Assembly (NCBI RefSeq): GCF_026340465.1
Contig: NZ_JAPEPC010000003.1
Coordinates: forward strand, 186,001 to 250,000
Direction of reading: 5' to 3'
Source of the DNA: Streptomyces sp. NBC_01306
GTDB lineage: Bacteria; Actinomycetota; Actinomycetes; Streptomycetales; Streptomycetaceae
Length of the DNA stretch: 64,000 nt
Part shown: piece after piece, positions 1-8,456 of the stretch
Position numbering within the stretch: position 1 is the stretch's first letter
Layout of the letters: every line of letters starts with the position of its first letter
Translations under genes and position numbers: made by a program
Notes under the pieces: generated by a model
Told to the model about the DNA's origin: nothing
Databases searched by the model: none
Seen by the model: the letters and a program-made list of their open reading frames with translations, nothing else

Positions 1-10
1 GCTGCGGACC

Positions 11-310
11 GTGGCTCAGGAACGCATGCAGTTGTCGCATGAGCGGGAGGCGTACTTCCCGCTCATGCAGCAGGGCGTCAGCGCCACCAAGGCATGTCAG
101 ACCGTCGGCTCTGGCTCGAAGACCGCCCGACGACAACACAACTTGGAAAAAGTGCTCGGCGTCCGCGACGTCGTGAACAACCAGACCGGCGGAGCGGGTT
201 ACCAGATCTGCCGGGGGTACAACGGCACCAACTGTGGCGACGTCAACCGTCTGGTCACCACCATCTCGTACGACATGACGCCGGTGAACTCGGTGGTCCT
301 CGTGAAGTGA
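11..310 (+). pseudogene. IS30-type transposase N-terminus fused to an unrelated C-terminal fragment
   Basis: This GTG-started frame encodes 99 residues. Residues 1-41 (ERMQLSHEREAYFPLMQQG, then a Cys-containing helix) resemble the N-terminal HTH of actinobacterial IS30 transposases. The similarity stops abruptly near residue 41, where the normal KRWRNG-type continuation is missing. The rest (about 55 residues, with CRGYNGTNC) is unrelated, looks like the end of a small secreted protein, and I do not recognise it. IS30 transposases are normally over 330 residues, so no DDE core is present. Inferred: an IS scrap joined in frame to a truncated gene. Confidence 0.5.
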
Positions 311-385
311 CGCCGCTGTCCTGACGCGGCACCAGGTGCCCGTCCCCGTCGTTCGCGGCAGGCGCTGGCACCTGTGCGTCCTGGG

Positions 386-1190
386 TCAGGTGGCGTCGAA
401 GCGGGCGACGGGGGAGATGGAGACACGGGCATCGGCTCCGATGCTCACGGTCGTGCTCTTGCCGCTGGAGTCGTGCACGGTGACCTTCTGTGAGGTGACG
501 ATCTCGATGCAGAAGCCGGTGCCGCAGGGGAAGACCGGCCACTGGAACGCCGTGCCGCCGGGCCCGATGGGGGAGACGCGCTGGCTTGTGGTGACGAACC
601 GCAGCCCGGGGTCGCTCTGCCGGCACACCGAGTTGGCCTTCTGGGTGCGGCCGTCGATGCTGATGGACGCGTTCGAGGGAAGCCACGGATGAACAGCTCC
701 GCACACGCGGTGCACGGGTCGAGTACGCCGTTCGAGCAGTTGCGGCCGGTGAGGTTCTGGTAGAAGCGGAAGAGGGTGTTCTCCAGAGGCTGGACGCCGG
801 TCTCGATCTGAATGTACGGGGCCCCTTCGGCCTGCCGCGGGAGCGGGGAGACCGTGGCGACCGTGCGCCAGGTCGCGTACGGGCGATCCGGGTAGCAGCG
901 GTCGACCGGCACGGGCACCGCCGGCACGGGCGAGGGGAAGGAGCAGTGCGGGTTGTCCTCGCACTGCCGCCCAGCAGACTCTCGCCGCCGCCGAGGACGG
1001 CGACAGGACCCCGTATCGGGAACCGTCCTTGGACCTGGCGCCTCAACGCCAGTCCAGCGCTCAGCGCCGCGCGGATGCCGTCAGTTCCGTCGATATCCGA
1101 GAGCAAGTTGATCAACGAACGCCTCCGTAACTCGTCGATAGACGCTGTTCCTGGAGAGGCTCTGGCACAGATTTTGTTGTCCCGTCTCAC
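386..1190 (-). pseudogene. Broken secreted hypothetical protein (at least one frameshift)
   Basis: Two frames together give protein-like sequence. The upstream frame (about 990 to 690) reads CYPDRPYATWRTVATVSP and ends near DPCTACAELFIRG. The downstream frame (about 675 to 386) reads GFPSNASISIDGRTQKANS and ends ARVSISPVARFDAT. They join cleanly if one base is added near 672-680. Several paired Cys suggest an exported protein. A third frame above 990 (start at 1190) may hold the N-terminus, implying a second shift, but this is uncertain. No family recognised. Confidence 0.35.
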
Positions 1191-1330
1191 TCAATAGAGT
1201 CACTTCTCAACGAACCGAGTCGTTCGTCCTTCTGTCTCAGCGAACCTGGTCGCGCGGCTGAGTGCGCTGGGGTGCTGGACGGCCGTACCGGCTGGGGTGA
1301 GTCTGAAGGGGCGGTCCCTGGCGGGAGGTC

Positions 1331-1720
1331 TCAGTCGCTATGGGCGACCGACGCAGGGTCGGCGTCGAGCGCATCGAGCGCTTCGAGCACTGCGTCGCCG
1401 TTCGCCCTGGCCCACTCGGTCAGCATGTGGATCGGCTCGATCAGCGTGGCCCCGAGCGAGGTGAGCTCGTACTCGACGCGTGGCGGCGCCTCGGTGTAGG
1501 CGTGGCGGCGGATGAGTCCGTGCGCCTGGAGCCGTCGGAGCGTCTGGGTGAGCATTTTGCGGGAGATGCCGCCGATCAGCTCGATCAGCTCGCCGTGGCG
1601 CACCGGGCCCTTGCTGAGGCCGTAGAGCACGACCACCGTCCACTTGTCGGCGATCACCTCGACCGCCAGCCGCGCCGGACAGTCGGCGAGAAAGGGATCG
1701 CCGGGACAGAAACCGCTCAT
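1331..1720 (-). CDS. HxlR-family transcriptional regulator
   Basis: This 129-residue winged-HTH regulator fits the HxlR family in length and order: N-terminal Cys (CPGDPFLADCPARLAVEVIA), then DKWTVVVLYGLSKGPVRHGE, the recognition helix around SRKMLTQTLRRLQ, and the wing PPRVEYELTSLG. ATG at 1720 is chosen because the frame above it is only low-complexity read-through of the operator repeats. HxlR proteins are usually dimeric repressors or activators responding to aldehydes, quinones or oxidants. It is divergent from the oxidoreductase at 1810, with a 15-bp tandem repeat between them, so local control of that gene is likely. Confidence 0.9.
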   Translation of the reverse strand: MSGFCPGDPFLADCPARLAVEVIADKWTVVVLYGLSKGPVRHGELIELIGGISRKMLTQTLRRLQAHGLIRRHAYTEAPPRVEYELTSLGATLIEPIHMLTEWARANGDAVLEALDALDADPASVAHSD

Positions 1721-1760
1721 GCGCCAAAGGTACCTGCGCCGAAGGTACCTGCTGGTTCCT
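1721..1760. promoter_or_regulatory. Tandem 15-bp repeat, probable HxlR operator
   Basis: The unit GCGCCRAAGGTACCT occurs twice in tandem (1721-1735, 1736-1750), followed by a degenerate third half (GCTGGTTCCT, 1751-1760). Each unit holds the palindrome GGTACC. It lies directly between the divergent HxlR gene and the oxidoreductase, where an HxlR dimer would be expected to bind. Operator role is inferred from position and symmetry. Confidence 0.55.
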
Positions 1761-1809
1761 ATCAGATTCATAGCCTGGGTTCTCTCCCCCCTCCAGAGCC
1801 AGGAGAATC

Positions 1810-2742
1810 ATGCGAGTCATCACCCAGCAGACGTTCGGCGGTCCCGAGGTGCTCACCGTCGTGGACGCGCCCGAGCCCCAGCCCCTCCCCACCGAGGTTC
1901 TCGTCCGCGTCAAGGCGATCGGGCTGAACCCGCTGGAGGCGCTCCTGCGCGCCGGCGAGTTTCCCCCGCTGCTCGGCCAGCCGCCATTCATTCTCGGCTG
2001 GGACATCAGCGGCGTGGTCGAGGAGGGATCGCTGACGTATAGGTTCAGGCCCGGCGACGAGGTGTTCGGGATGCCACTGTTCCCACGGGCGGGGAGCGCT
2101 TACGCCGAGGTCGTGTCTGCGCCGGCGTTGCACCTGGCACGCAAGCCTGCGTCGCTCTCGCACGTCGAGGCGGCGGCCCTGCCGGTCGTCGGGCTGACGG
2201 CGTGGCAGGGGCTCGTCGACCTCGCCGGCGTGACCGAGGGCGACCGCGTCCTGGTCCACGGCGGTGGTGGCGGTGTCGGCCACGTCGCGATCCAGATCGC
2301 GAAAGCGCTCGGTGCGCACGTGATCGCGACCGCCAGCGGGGGCAAGCGGAAGTTCGTCGAGGAGTTCGGCGCGGACGAGGTGATCGACTACACGGCGGTC
2401 GACTTCACCGAGGCGGTCCGCGACATCGACGTCGTGCTCGACACGATCGGCGGGGACACCGTCGAGCGGTCGCTCGAAGTACTCCGCCCAGGCGGTCACC
2501 TGGTGACGGCGGTCGCCGAGGGGGATTCGGCCCTCGTCGCCAAGTACGCGGCGGCCGGGATGCGCTTCAGCGGCATCGCGGTCGACCCCGATCCGGTCGC
2601 CCTGCGAGGGCTCGTCGAACTCGTCGAACAGGGCAGGCTCCGGATCCACGTGCAGGAGACGTTCCCGTTCGAGCGCGTCGCCGTCGCGCACCGGCTGCTC
2701 GACGGCGGTCACCTCCAGGGCAAGCTCGTCCTCACCGTCTGA
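1810..2742 (+). CDS. Zinc-independent MDR oxidoreductase (quinone-oxidoreductase-like)
   Basis: This 310-residue protein has the medium-chain dehydrogenase/reductase fold: N-terminal GroES-like domain (about 1-120, with GWDISGVVEEG), then a Rossmann domain whose dinucleotide loop HGGGGGVGHVAIQIAK sits near residue 155. No zinc-ligand cysteine cluster is visible, which points to the NADPH quinone oxidoreductase branch. A Shine-Dalgarno AGGAG lies 6 bases before the ATG. Single gene divergent from HxlR, a common regulator/target arrangement for quinone or aldehyde stress. The substrate cannot be read from sequence. Confidence 0.88.
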   Translation: MRVITQQTFGGPEVLTVVDAPEPQPLPTEVLVRVKAIGLNPLEALLRAGEFPPLLGQPPFILGWDISGVVEEGSLTYRFRPGDEVFGMPLFPRAGSAYAEVVSAPALHLARKPASLSHVEAAALPVVGLTAWQGLVDLAGVTEGDRVLVHGGGGGVGHVAIQIAKALGAHVIATASGGKRKFVEEFGADEVIDYTAVDFTEAVRDIDVVLDTIGGDTVERSLEVLRPGGHLVTAVAEGDSALVAKYAAAGMRFSGIAVDPDPVALRGLVELVEQGRLRIHVQETFPFERVAVAHRLLDGGHLQGKLVLTV

Positions 2743-3195
2743 TCCCGTCGTGGGGCCTCGCGTGAGTGAGGCCCCACCGAGATGTCCTCTCAGTCCCCGC
2801 GGGTCGGCTCCGGTCTTTCGTCTCGGCGAACCGGGTCGATCTGTCTCATCCAACTCAGTCCACGCAGGTCACCGCATGCGGACGACTAGCTTCGTTGAGA
2901 CAGGACACCTCTGCGAGGCGCGCATGACTTCGTTCACTTGAAACAGCAGCGTTTGGACGTTGGTTTCGGCATCAGTTAGGGATCTTGAAGGCTGCTGCTG
3001 TCATGAGAAATGAAGTCACTGCACGGTGACGGCCCGCCGCCCTTCGGGCGGCGGGCCGTTGAGTTAAGGGCTTGGCATGGTCAGCCGGTTGGCCGGTTCC
3101 TCGGCTCGGGCTCGCATGCCTATGAGGCGGTAGGAGTGGGTGCCGATCTCGATGATGGCACCGTTGATAGTGAGGCGGTCGGCGACGGCCGGGGA
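2743..3195. other. Intergenic stretch without a supported gene
   Basis: Short open frames here have no recognisable protein and poor codon bias. The only clear structure is the hairpin at 3029-3059. Confidence 0.6.
3029..3059. terminator. Strong GC hairpin, likely bidirectional terminator
   Basis: ACGGCCCGCCGCCC pairs perfectly with GGGCGGCGGGCCGT around a 3-base loop (14-bp stem). It lies between the 3-prime ends of the convergent oxidoreductase genes ending at 2742 (+) and 3196 (-). Confidence 0.7.
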
Positions 3196-4125
3196 TCAGC
3201 TCGCTTCGACATCCAGCACGATCTTGCCGCGGGTGTGGCCTTCCTGGACTGCCCGCCAGGCGTCGGCCGCCTCGGCCAAAGGGAAGGTGCGGTCCACGGT
3301 GACGGAGAGCTTGTCGGAGTCCGCGAGGGCGCACAGCGCGGCGAGGTCGTCCGAGCTGGGGCGGGCCCACACGAGGTGGCCGCCCTTCTCGGTGACGGTG
3401 GCATCGACGATGGAGGCAACCCGCTTCGGGTTCTTGAGCACTTCCTGGGAGACGGCCACCGCGTCACCGCCGACGAAGTCGAGTGCCGCGTCGACGCCGT
3501 CGGGCGTCAGCTCGCGCATCCGGTCCGACAGGCTGTCGCCGTAGGTGACGGGTTCGGCGCCGAGCCTGCGGAGGTAGTCGTGATTGCGCTCGCTGGCGGT
3601 GCCAATGACGCGCGCTCCACGAGCGACGGCGATCTGCACGCCGAACGAGCCGACTCCGCCGGAAGCCGCGTGGATCAGCACTGTGTCGCCCCTGCCGATG
3701 CCGAGCCGCTGGATGGCCTGGTAGGCCGTCAGCCCGGCCAGCGGCAGCCCAGCGGCCTGCAGCCAGTTGAGGGACTCGGGCTTGCGGGCGAGAGTGCGCA
3801 CTGGCGCGGACACGAGTTCGGCATAGCCGCCGTTCTGCGCCCAGTCCTTGCAGATGTAGCCCACTACCTCGTCGCCGACCTCGAACTCGGTGGCGTCAAA
3901 GCCTCTCGCTTCGACGACACCGGACACCTCCCAGCCCGGGATGAAGGGGAAGCGCGCCTCCATGACGTCGTCGAGATAACCGGCGGCGAGCTTCCAGTCC
4001 GCCGGGTTGACGCCGGCCGCCTTGACCCGGACGAGGACCTCACCGGGGGCGACCTTCGGGGTCGGCAGGTCTGTGAGCGCCAGGTCTTCTGGGCCCCCGT
4101 AACGCTGCAATGTGATTGCCTTCAT
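3196..4125 (-). CDS. NADP-dependent MDR oxidoreductase
   Basis: This 309-residue quinone-oxidoreductase-like protein starts MKAITLQRYGGPEDL. The GroES-like half contains AAGVNPADWK and GWEVSGVVEARG. The nucleotide-binding half has HAASGGVGSFGVQIAVARGA (near residue 145) and a C-terminal GKIVLDVE motif. No structural zinc Cys cluster is seen, as in the NADPH:quinone reductase branch. ATG 4125 is preferred because it is the conserved family start. A longer frame adds 62 residues of IS-flank read-through with no homology. Same family as the gene at 1810 but clearly a distinct paralog. Confidence 0.88.
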   Translation of the reverse strand: MKAITLQRYGGPEDLALTDLPTPKVAPGEVLVRVKAAGVNPADWKLAAGYLDDVMEARFPFIPGWEVSGVVEARGFDATEFEVGDEVVGYICKDWAQNGGYAELVSAPVRTLARKPESLNWLQAAGLPLAGLTAYQAIQRLGIGRGDTVLIHAASGGVGSFGVQIAVARGARVIGTASERNHDYLRRLGAEPVTYGDSLSDRMRELTPDGVDAALDFVGGDAVAVSQEVLKNPKRVASIVDATVTEKGGHLVWARPSSDDLAALCALADSDKLSVTVDRTFPLAEAADAWRAVQEGHTRGKIVLDVEAS

Positions 4126-5263
4126 GATCAATAGCAACGGACGGCGCCGGATACGTATTCCGGTTCCCACTTCGTCTGCGGCATGGACAGGGCTTTTCAC
4201 CAGGAGCACCTCGATGCCGCGCTGGCAAGTAACCCAGCCCTGTCGAAACTCGTGAACATCGCCCGACCATGGACCTGGGCGCCTCCCGACCCCGTGAACA
4301 ACCGACGCCACTACTCGGGCTCTGGCCCAACTTCTGTGGTGACCGTCCCGACAACTGATAGTTGGAGGAGGCCATGACGTTGCTGACGCCTTCGCGTAGC
4401 CGTGATGCTGGCGGCTGCCCGTTCGCTGTGGTGTGGGGGCGGTGGTAGTTGTAGTGGATGTTCCAGACCGCGAGGGCTTCCCGGCGTTGGTTTTCGGATG
4501 TCCAGGTGCGGGCGTAGAGGAACTCCTCGGAGATGATCCGGTTGTAGCGCTCTACTTTCCCGTTATGGCGGGGCGTGTATGGAGTGATCCGTTGATGCCG
4601 CGCCCCCAGGACTGCCCGGGCGAACGCGTCGGCTCGGTAACAGGCACCGTTGTCTGTGACGATCCGCTCGATGTAGGTGATGCCGTGGGCGGCGAACCAG
4701 GCTCGTGCTCGGTGCATGAACGCGATCGCGGTAGTCTTCGAGCACTCGGCGTCTTCAGCGTTGGCACTTCCGCGTCCGTGGGCGGGCCAGCCACTGCCGT
4801 CGGGAATCCTGCCGACCTTCTTCACATCGACGTGCACCATGTGACCAGGCCGCCGGGCGACGATCTTCTGTGGTTCACGGTTGGTGTCACCGCTCGGGTA
4901 GATGAACTTGCGCCTGTTGAGTCCAAGGTCGGCCAGGTGGCGGCTGATCGTACGTCGGGAGACCCGGGTCTCATCTGCTGCGAGTTCGTGGGCGATGCGG
5001 GCCGCTGACCACTTGTCAGTACGCCGCATCTTCTCGATTCTCGCGACCATGTCGGGTGCGGTCGCAGTCGGTTGGCGATATGGCGTCGAGCTTCTGTCGT
5101 GTAGCCCAAGCTCGCCGTGATGGCGGTAGCGATTGACCCACTTCGATGCGGTCGCCCTGGAGATGCCCATCTCTGCGGCGACGTGCGCGATGGGCCGAGT
5201 GCGGCAACGTTTGACCAGACGCCGGCGTCCTTCAACACTCAGGGGTGCGTTGGCGTGGGTCAT
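4040..5263 (-). CDS. IS481-family transposase, internally deleted, 3-prime end runs into flanking DNA
   Basis: The N-terminus (RRRLVKRCRTRPIAHVAAEM, HTH, then NREPQKIVARRPGHMVHVD) and the DDE core (VTDNGACYRADAF, HNGKVERYN, HYNYHRPH) are typical IS481. Between VHVDVKKVGRIPDG and KTTAIAFMHRA about 35 residues normally present (the YVYLHSAVDGFSR segment) are missing without loss of frame. Homology ends near 4366, but no stop occurs and the frame reads on to 4040, inside the start of the oxidoreductase at 4125. The ATG at 5263 shares an ATGA with the stop of the upstream MFS gene. Likely inactive. Confidence 0.8.
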   Translation of the reverse strand: MTHANAPLSVEGRRRLVKRCRTRPIAHVAAEMGISRATASKWVNRYRHHGELGLHDRSSTPYRQPTATAPDMVARIEKMRRTDKWSAARIAHELAADETRVSRRTISRHLADLGLNRRKFIYPSGDTNREPQKIVARRPGHMVHVDVKKVGRIPDGSGWPAHGRGSANAEDAECSKTTAIAFMHRARAWFAAHGITYIERIVTDNGACYRADAFARAVLGARHQRITPYTPRHNGKVERYNRIISEEFLYARTWTSENQRREALAVWNIHYNYHRPHTTANGQPPASRLREGVSNVMASSNYQLSGRSPQKLGQSPSSGVGCSRGREAPRSMVGRCSRVSTGLGYLPARHRGAPGEKPCPCRRRSGNRNTYPAPSVAIDHEGNHIAALRGPRRPGAHRPADPEGRPR

Positions 5264-6510
5264 GGCGTGGCCTGAGTGTTGCGGAATGCGTGGTGTCGGG
5301 CCCCGGCGACGATGAGCAGGCTGACTGCCCCGAGGGCGGCGGCTGACACGGCGACCACGGTGACGCCCGAGCTTTGCAGCAGGAGACCACCGATGATGCC
5401 ACCAAAGGCCATCGCGGCGTTCCAGAGGGTGACGAGGACGGCTTGCGCGGTGTCAGCGGCAGCGCTGCTGCGCCGCATTCCGGCTTGTCCGGCTGCGGTT
5501 TGCAGCAAGGTCGGGGCACCGCCCCACCCCAGGCCCCAAAGAACAGCGGCGACCCAAACGATCGCGTGTGTGGTGCTGACGGCAAGAGCTGCGGTGGCGA
5601 AAGTGAACAGCACCGAGCCGGTGACCATCAGAGTCCGTAGTCGGCGGTCGACATGGCGTCCGACGTACCAAATACTCACCAGGCATGCGACACCGAAAGC
5701 GAGGAGAACCGCGTCGGTCGCTGGCCCCAGCCCAGCGTGCTGTAGGTAGGGAGCGATGTAGGCATAGATGATCGTGTGCCCGAGAACAAACGTCGTGACC
5801 GTGACCATGATCGGCGCGACCCCAGGCACCGCCAGGGTCTGCCGCAGGGGCGACTTCGCTGATTGTGGTGCGGGGTCCGAACCGTTGGTGCCAGCCTGTT
5901 CAATGGCGAGCTGCCCCGCGCCGGGGACGGACACGCTGATCCAGCCGATGACGGCAAGAGTGAGCAGGGAGACAGCGCCAAACGCCGCCCGCCATCCCAC
6001 CTGTTCACCGATCAGCGCACCGGCCGGAACTCCCAGGGACAACGCCACTGGGATCCCGGTCATCGCCACTGCGATGGCGCGCCCTTCCAAGCCGGCAGGT
6101 GCGATACGACGGGCATAGCCAGCGAGGATCGCCCAGGCCAGGCCCGCGGCCACGCCGGCGAGGAACCGGCCCGCAAGCAGGACGATGTATCCCGGTGCAG
6201 CCGCAGTCAGGGTGTTGGCCACGAGGAAGACGGCCATGGCGCCGAGCAGCAGTGGTTTCCGCGGAACAGATGCTGTCGCCGTGGCGAGCGGGATCGCGGT
6301 CAACGCCGTACCGGCCGCATAGACGGTGACGGCCTGGCCGGCAGCACCTGAACTGGTGCCCAGTGAGGCCGACATCTCGGGCAGCACACCGGCAGGCAGA
6401 GTCTCCGTCAAGCTCGTGATGAAGACGGCAGTCCCCAGTGCCAACAGCGCAGACCATGGCAGGCCAACCTGTCGCGTACGAGACTGTGTGTCAGAAGACG
6501 TGGTGGTCAT
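5260..6510 (-). CDS. MFS efflux transporter (AraJ/DHA1 type)
   Basis: This is a 416-residue integral membrane protein with about 12 hydrophobic segments in two halves. The motif-C region reads GIPVALSLGVPAGALIGE, and the N-terminal half ETLPAGVLPEMSASLG is characteristic of sugar/drug exporters of the AraJ/Bcr group. Expected to export drugs or metabolites by proton antiport. It is divergent from the MerR regulator at 6581, with a MerR-type dyad between them. Its stop codon overlaps the start of the IS481 transposase, so insertion occurred exactly at or next to its 3-prime end. The extreme C-terminus may have been altered. Confidence 0.87.
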   Translation of the reverse strand: MTTTSSDTQSRTRQVGLPWSALLALGTAVFITSLTETLPAGVLPEMSASLGTSSGAAGQAVTVYAAGTALTAIPLATATASVPRKPLLLGAMAVFLVANTLTAAAPGYIVLLAGRFLAGVAAGLAWAILAGYARRIAPAGLEGRAIAVAMTGIPVALSLGVPAGALIGEQVGWRAAFGAVSLLTLAVIGWISVSVPGAGQLAIEQAGTNGSDPAPQSAKSPLRQTLAVPGVAPIMVTVTTFVLGHTIIYAYIAPYLQHAGLGPATDAVLLAFGVACLVSIWYVGRHVDRRLRTLMVTGSVLFTFATAALAVSTTHAIVWVAAVLWGLGWGGAPTLLQTAAGQAGMRRSSAAADTAQAVLVTLWNAAMAFGGIIGGLLLQSSGVTVVAVSAAALGAVSLLIVAGARHHAFRNTQATP

Positions 6511-6519
6511 GGACCGAAT

Positions 6520-6551
6520 CTTGAAACCTTCACATAGATGTGATGGTCAAG
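6520..6551. promoter_or_regulatory. MerR-type operator between exporter and regulator
   Basis: CTTGAAACCTTCACAT / ATGTGATGGTCAAG forms an imperfect dyad (outer arms CTTGA...TCAAG, inner CACAT/ATGTG). Read toward the exporter it contains TTGACC followed by a long spacer, the arrangement MerR proteins use to underwind an overlong promoter. Role inferred from symmetry and position. Confidence 0.5.
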
Positions 6552-6580
6552 TCGAGGTGCGCCGAGTAGCTTCGGCGGGT

Positions 6581-7003
6581 GTGAGGATCGGTGAATTGTC
6601 GCGACTGACGGGTGCGTCCCGTCGGCTACTTCGCTACTACGAGGAGCAGGGGCTGATTGTCCCGGACCGGGGCGCGAACGGGTATCGGGAGTATGACGAC
6701 CGCTACGTGGACCGGGTCAACCAAATCCGTGGCCTGCTGGATGCGGGGCTCCCCACTCGCATCATCAAGCAGATCCTTCCGTGCCTGGACAAACCTCGAT
6801 CGATCCACTTTCCCGATGCAACACCGGAGATGCTGGCCTTGCTGGCCGCCGAGCGGGACCGGCTCACCGAGCGGATCGACGTACTCATCCGCAACCGTGA
6901 TGCGATGAGCGAGTACCTGACTGAAGTCGGACAATGCCGAGCGCCGGCGCCGGGCAGCTCTCACGGAACGCCGAACTCCCCGTCGGTGTCAGCAACGTCA
7001 TGA
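6581..7003 (+). CDS. MerR-family transcriptional regulator
   Basis: The GTG-started 140-residue protein opens with MRIGELSRLTGASRRLLRYY, the canonical MerR HTH, followed by EQGLIVPDRGANGYREYD (wing) and the helical QIRGLLDAGLPTRIIKQILP. A long dimerisation helix spans about 80-115. The C-terminal effector region is short with no obvious metal-binding Cys pair, which suggests an organic-ligand sensor. The start is set by homology; the longer open frame upstream runs antisense through the exporter. Divergent from the MFS exporter and probably its activator. Confidence 0.88.
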   Translation: MRIGELSRLTGASRRLLRYYEEQGLIVPDRGANGYREYDDRYVDRVNQIRGLLDAGLPTRIIKQILPCLDKPRSIHFPDATPEMLALLAAERDRLTERIDVLIRNRDAMSEYLTEVGQCRAPAPGSSHGTPNSPSVSATS

Positions 7004-7103
7004 CCCGCAACAGGGTTTTTGCGCCATCAGGTTGTTCACAGATCCGTAGCTCAGGGCCCACCTTTCGCCTGTCTCTCTCCTGGGACGAGAGCAGTTCTCC
7101 ACT

Positions 7104-7298
7104 GTGATCCTCGTGCGGGTCGCCATCCGCGGCTGGGCCCAGCTCACCCCGCAGATCCACCCCGTTCCGAAGAGCAGCCGGCACCCGGGCCGTTTCCACG
7201 TTGTGCAGGGGATCACCGCCCACCCGACGCAGGTCCTGCTCATGACCGACACCGAAGCCGCCGGCGGGTTCGCCACCACGGCGGCCGGGAACATCTGA
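7104..7298 (+). CDS. Small hypothetical protein
   Basis: This 64-residue frame (starting MILVRVAIRGWAQL, ending AGGFATTAAGNI) lies just upstream of a strong bidirectional terminator at 7318, which supports a real transcription unit. No domain, signal peptide or membrane segment is evident, and the family is not recognised. It may equally be a remnant of a longer gene. Confidence 0.35.
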   Translation: MILVRVAIRGWAQLTPQIHPVPKSSRHPGRFHVVQGITAHPTQVLLMTDTEAAGGFATTAAGNI

Positions 7299-7317
7299 CC
7301 CCGAGTCGGACACACCA

Positions 7318-7352
7318 CCGGGCCCCGGAGGATCAGAGTCTCCGGGGCCCGG
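7318..7352. terminator. Bidirectional hairpin terminator
   Basis: CCGGGCCCCGGAG pairs perfectly with CTCCGGGGCCCGG around a 9-base loop (13-bp stem). It lies between converging frames ending at 7298 (+) and 7395 (-). Confidence 0.65.
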
Positions 7353-7394
7353 CCTTCTGGAGTCGCGCTGTCCAACGAAGGTGCGACTCCGGTG

Positions 7395-7745
7395 TCAGGT
7401 CGTGGCCGGCTCCGGAACTTCGAGGGCATCGGCGACTTTGCGGGCCATCGCTGCCACCTGCGGCGGGAAGCGGTCCAGCGAGCCGAGGTCGTCGCAGAGC
7501 TTGGCCCGCAGCCCGTGGAGACAAGCCTCGGTGAAGAGTTGCTGTTCATCGGCCTCGGCCATCGACCTTCCTTCCGCGTGCCGCTGGCCCCAGGAGAACC
7601 ACGTCGGCGTGTCCTGGTCCGCCTCGGGCGGAAGTGGTTCCCCGAGCATCCCGGCGATTTCGTGTCGGTCTGAATCCGTCGGGCCAACTGCCCGGCTGCG
7701 CTGCTGCCGGGTCTGGAGATGCGACGCGAGGGTGTCCATGGCCAT
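7395..7745 (-). CDS. Hypothetical protein
   Basis: 116 residues, from MAMDTLASHLQTRQQRSRAV to MARKVADALEVPEPATT, with a helical acidic middle. No family recognised. The frame is open upstream of its ATG, and its coding-like sequence (HLIAAYCQRTG before the Met) continues the sense of the gene at 7772 in another frame. The two may be one gene broken by a single-base shift near 7785. Confidence 0.5.
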   Translation of the reverse strand: MAMDTLASHLQTRQQRSRAVGPTDSDRHEIAGMLGEPLPPEADQDTPTWFSWGQRHAEGRSMAEADEQQLFTEACLHGLRAKLCDDLGSLDRFPPQVAAMARKVADALEVPEPATT

Positions 7746-7771
7746 GCCGGTGCGCTGGCAGTAGGCGGCGA

Positions 7772-8134
7772 TCAGATGGAGGCCATGTTCAGCGTGGCGG
7801 AGGCGTCGGTGGCGCGGATCAGCGTCATCCGCTTCCAGTCGCGTGCGAGATCCGGCTCGGTGTAGCGCAGCACCTCCTGGCAGTTCATGACCGCTTCGGA
7901 GACGAGTTCGTGAACCTCCTGGCGTAGTGGCTCAGGCATCGGGGCGAGTTCCATGGCCCGCACGGTAAAGGCGCCGCACCCCCGGACACCGCAGCCGTGG
8001 CGCTCGCTCACCCGCACGGACAACAGGCTGTCACGGCCCACCGGCCTGAGTGGCGGCTTCGTTCCGTGCAGGGCCTTGAGCGTCGACTCCTCAACGCGGG
8101 ACGGTCGTCGCGCAACTGTGCGCAACTGACTCAC
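7772..8134 (-). CDS. Hypothetical protein, probably 5-prime part of the gene at 7395
   Basis: 120 residues. The first about 60 are basic and poorly ordered. The second half (MELAPMPEPLRQEVHELVSE, then RYTEPDLARDWKRMTLIRAT) is clearly protein-like. Translation stops shortly after LIRATDASATLNM, whereas shifting one frame gives a smooth continuation into the protein at 7395. Function unknown. Confidence 0.4.
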   Translation of the reverse strand: MSQLRTVARRPSRVEESTLKALHGTKPPLRPVGRDSLLSVRVSERHGCGVRGCGAFTVRAMELAPMPEPLRQEVHELVSEAVMNCQEVLRYTEPDLARDWKRMTLIRATDASATLNMASI

Positions 8135-8456
8135 AGGGGAGCAAGCGATGACGCTACGGTTTGTCTAGGCTCCGCGGTTCCACGAGTGCTTCCGCGCGAT
8201 CATGAGCACCGATCGAGCATTTCCGCGTGATGATGGGCAGCGGTAACGTTCAGTAGCGCGGCGGAGTGCATGCCGTCGAGGTCCTCCCGGCGGGGCTGCG
8301 GCGCCCCGGAACGGGACGCTCCGGCGACGGAGGGGAACGAGCGCTCCTCGCGAGGCGACCGCCCGGCGTGGGCTCAACCCCCATTTACAGGGAAGCGCCT
8401 TGCTGGTTCAGCAAGAGAAGTGGCACCGGTGGCGGGGGCGCAGCACGGTGGGCCGC
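8135..8456. other. Intergenic region
   Basis: No supported gene. This GC-rich stretch contains the promoter region of the flavoprotein gene that follows. Confidence 0.5.

Noticed and set aside
1768..2853. 361-codon minus-strand frame
   Set aside because: Antisense to the oxidoreductase at 1810; Asp/Arg/Gly-rich shadow.
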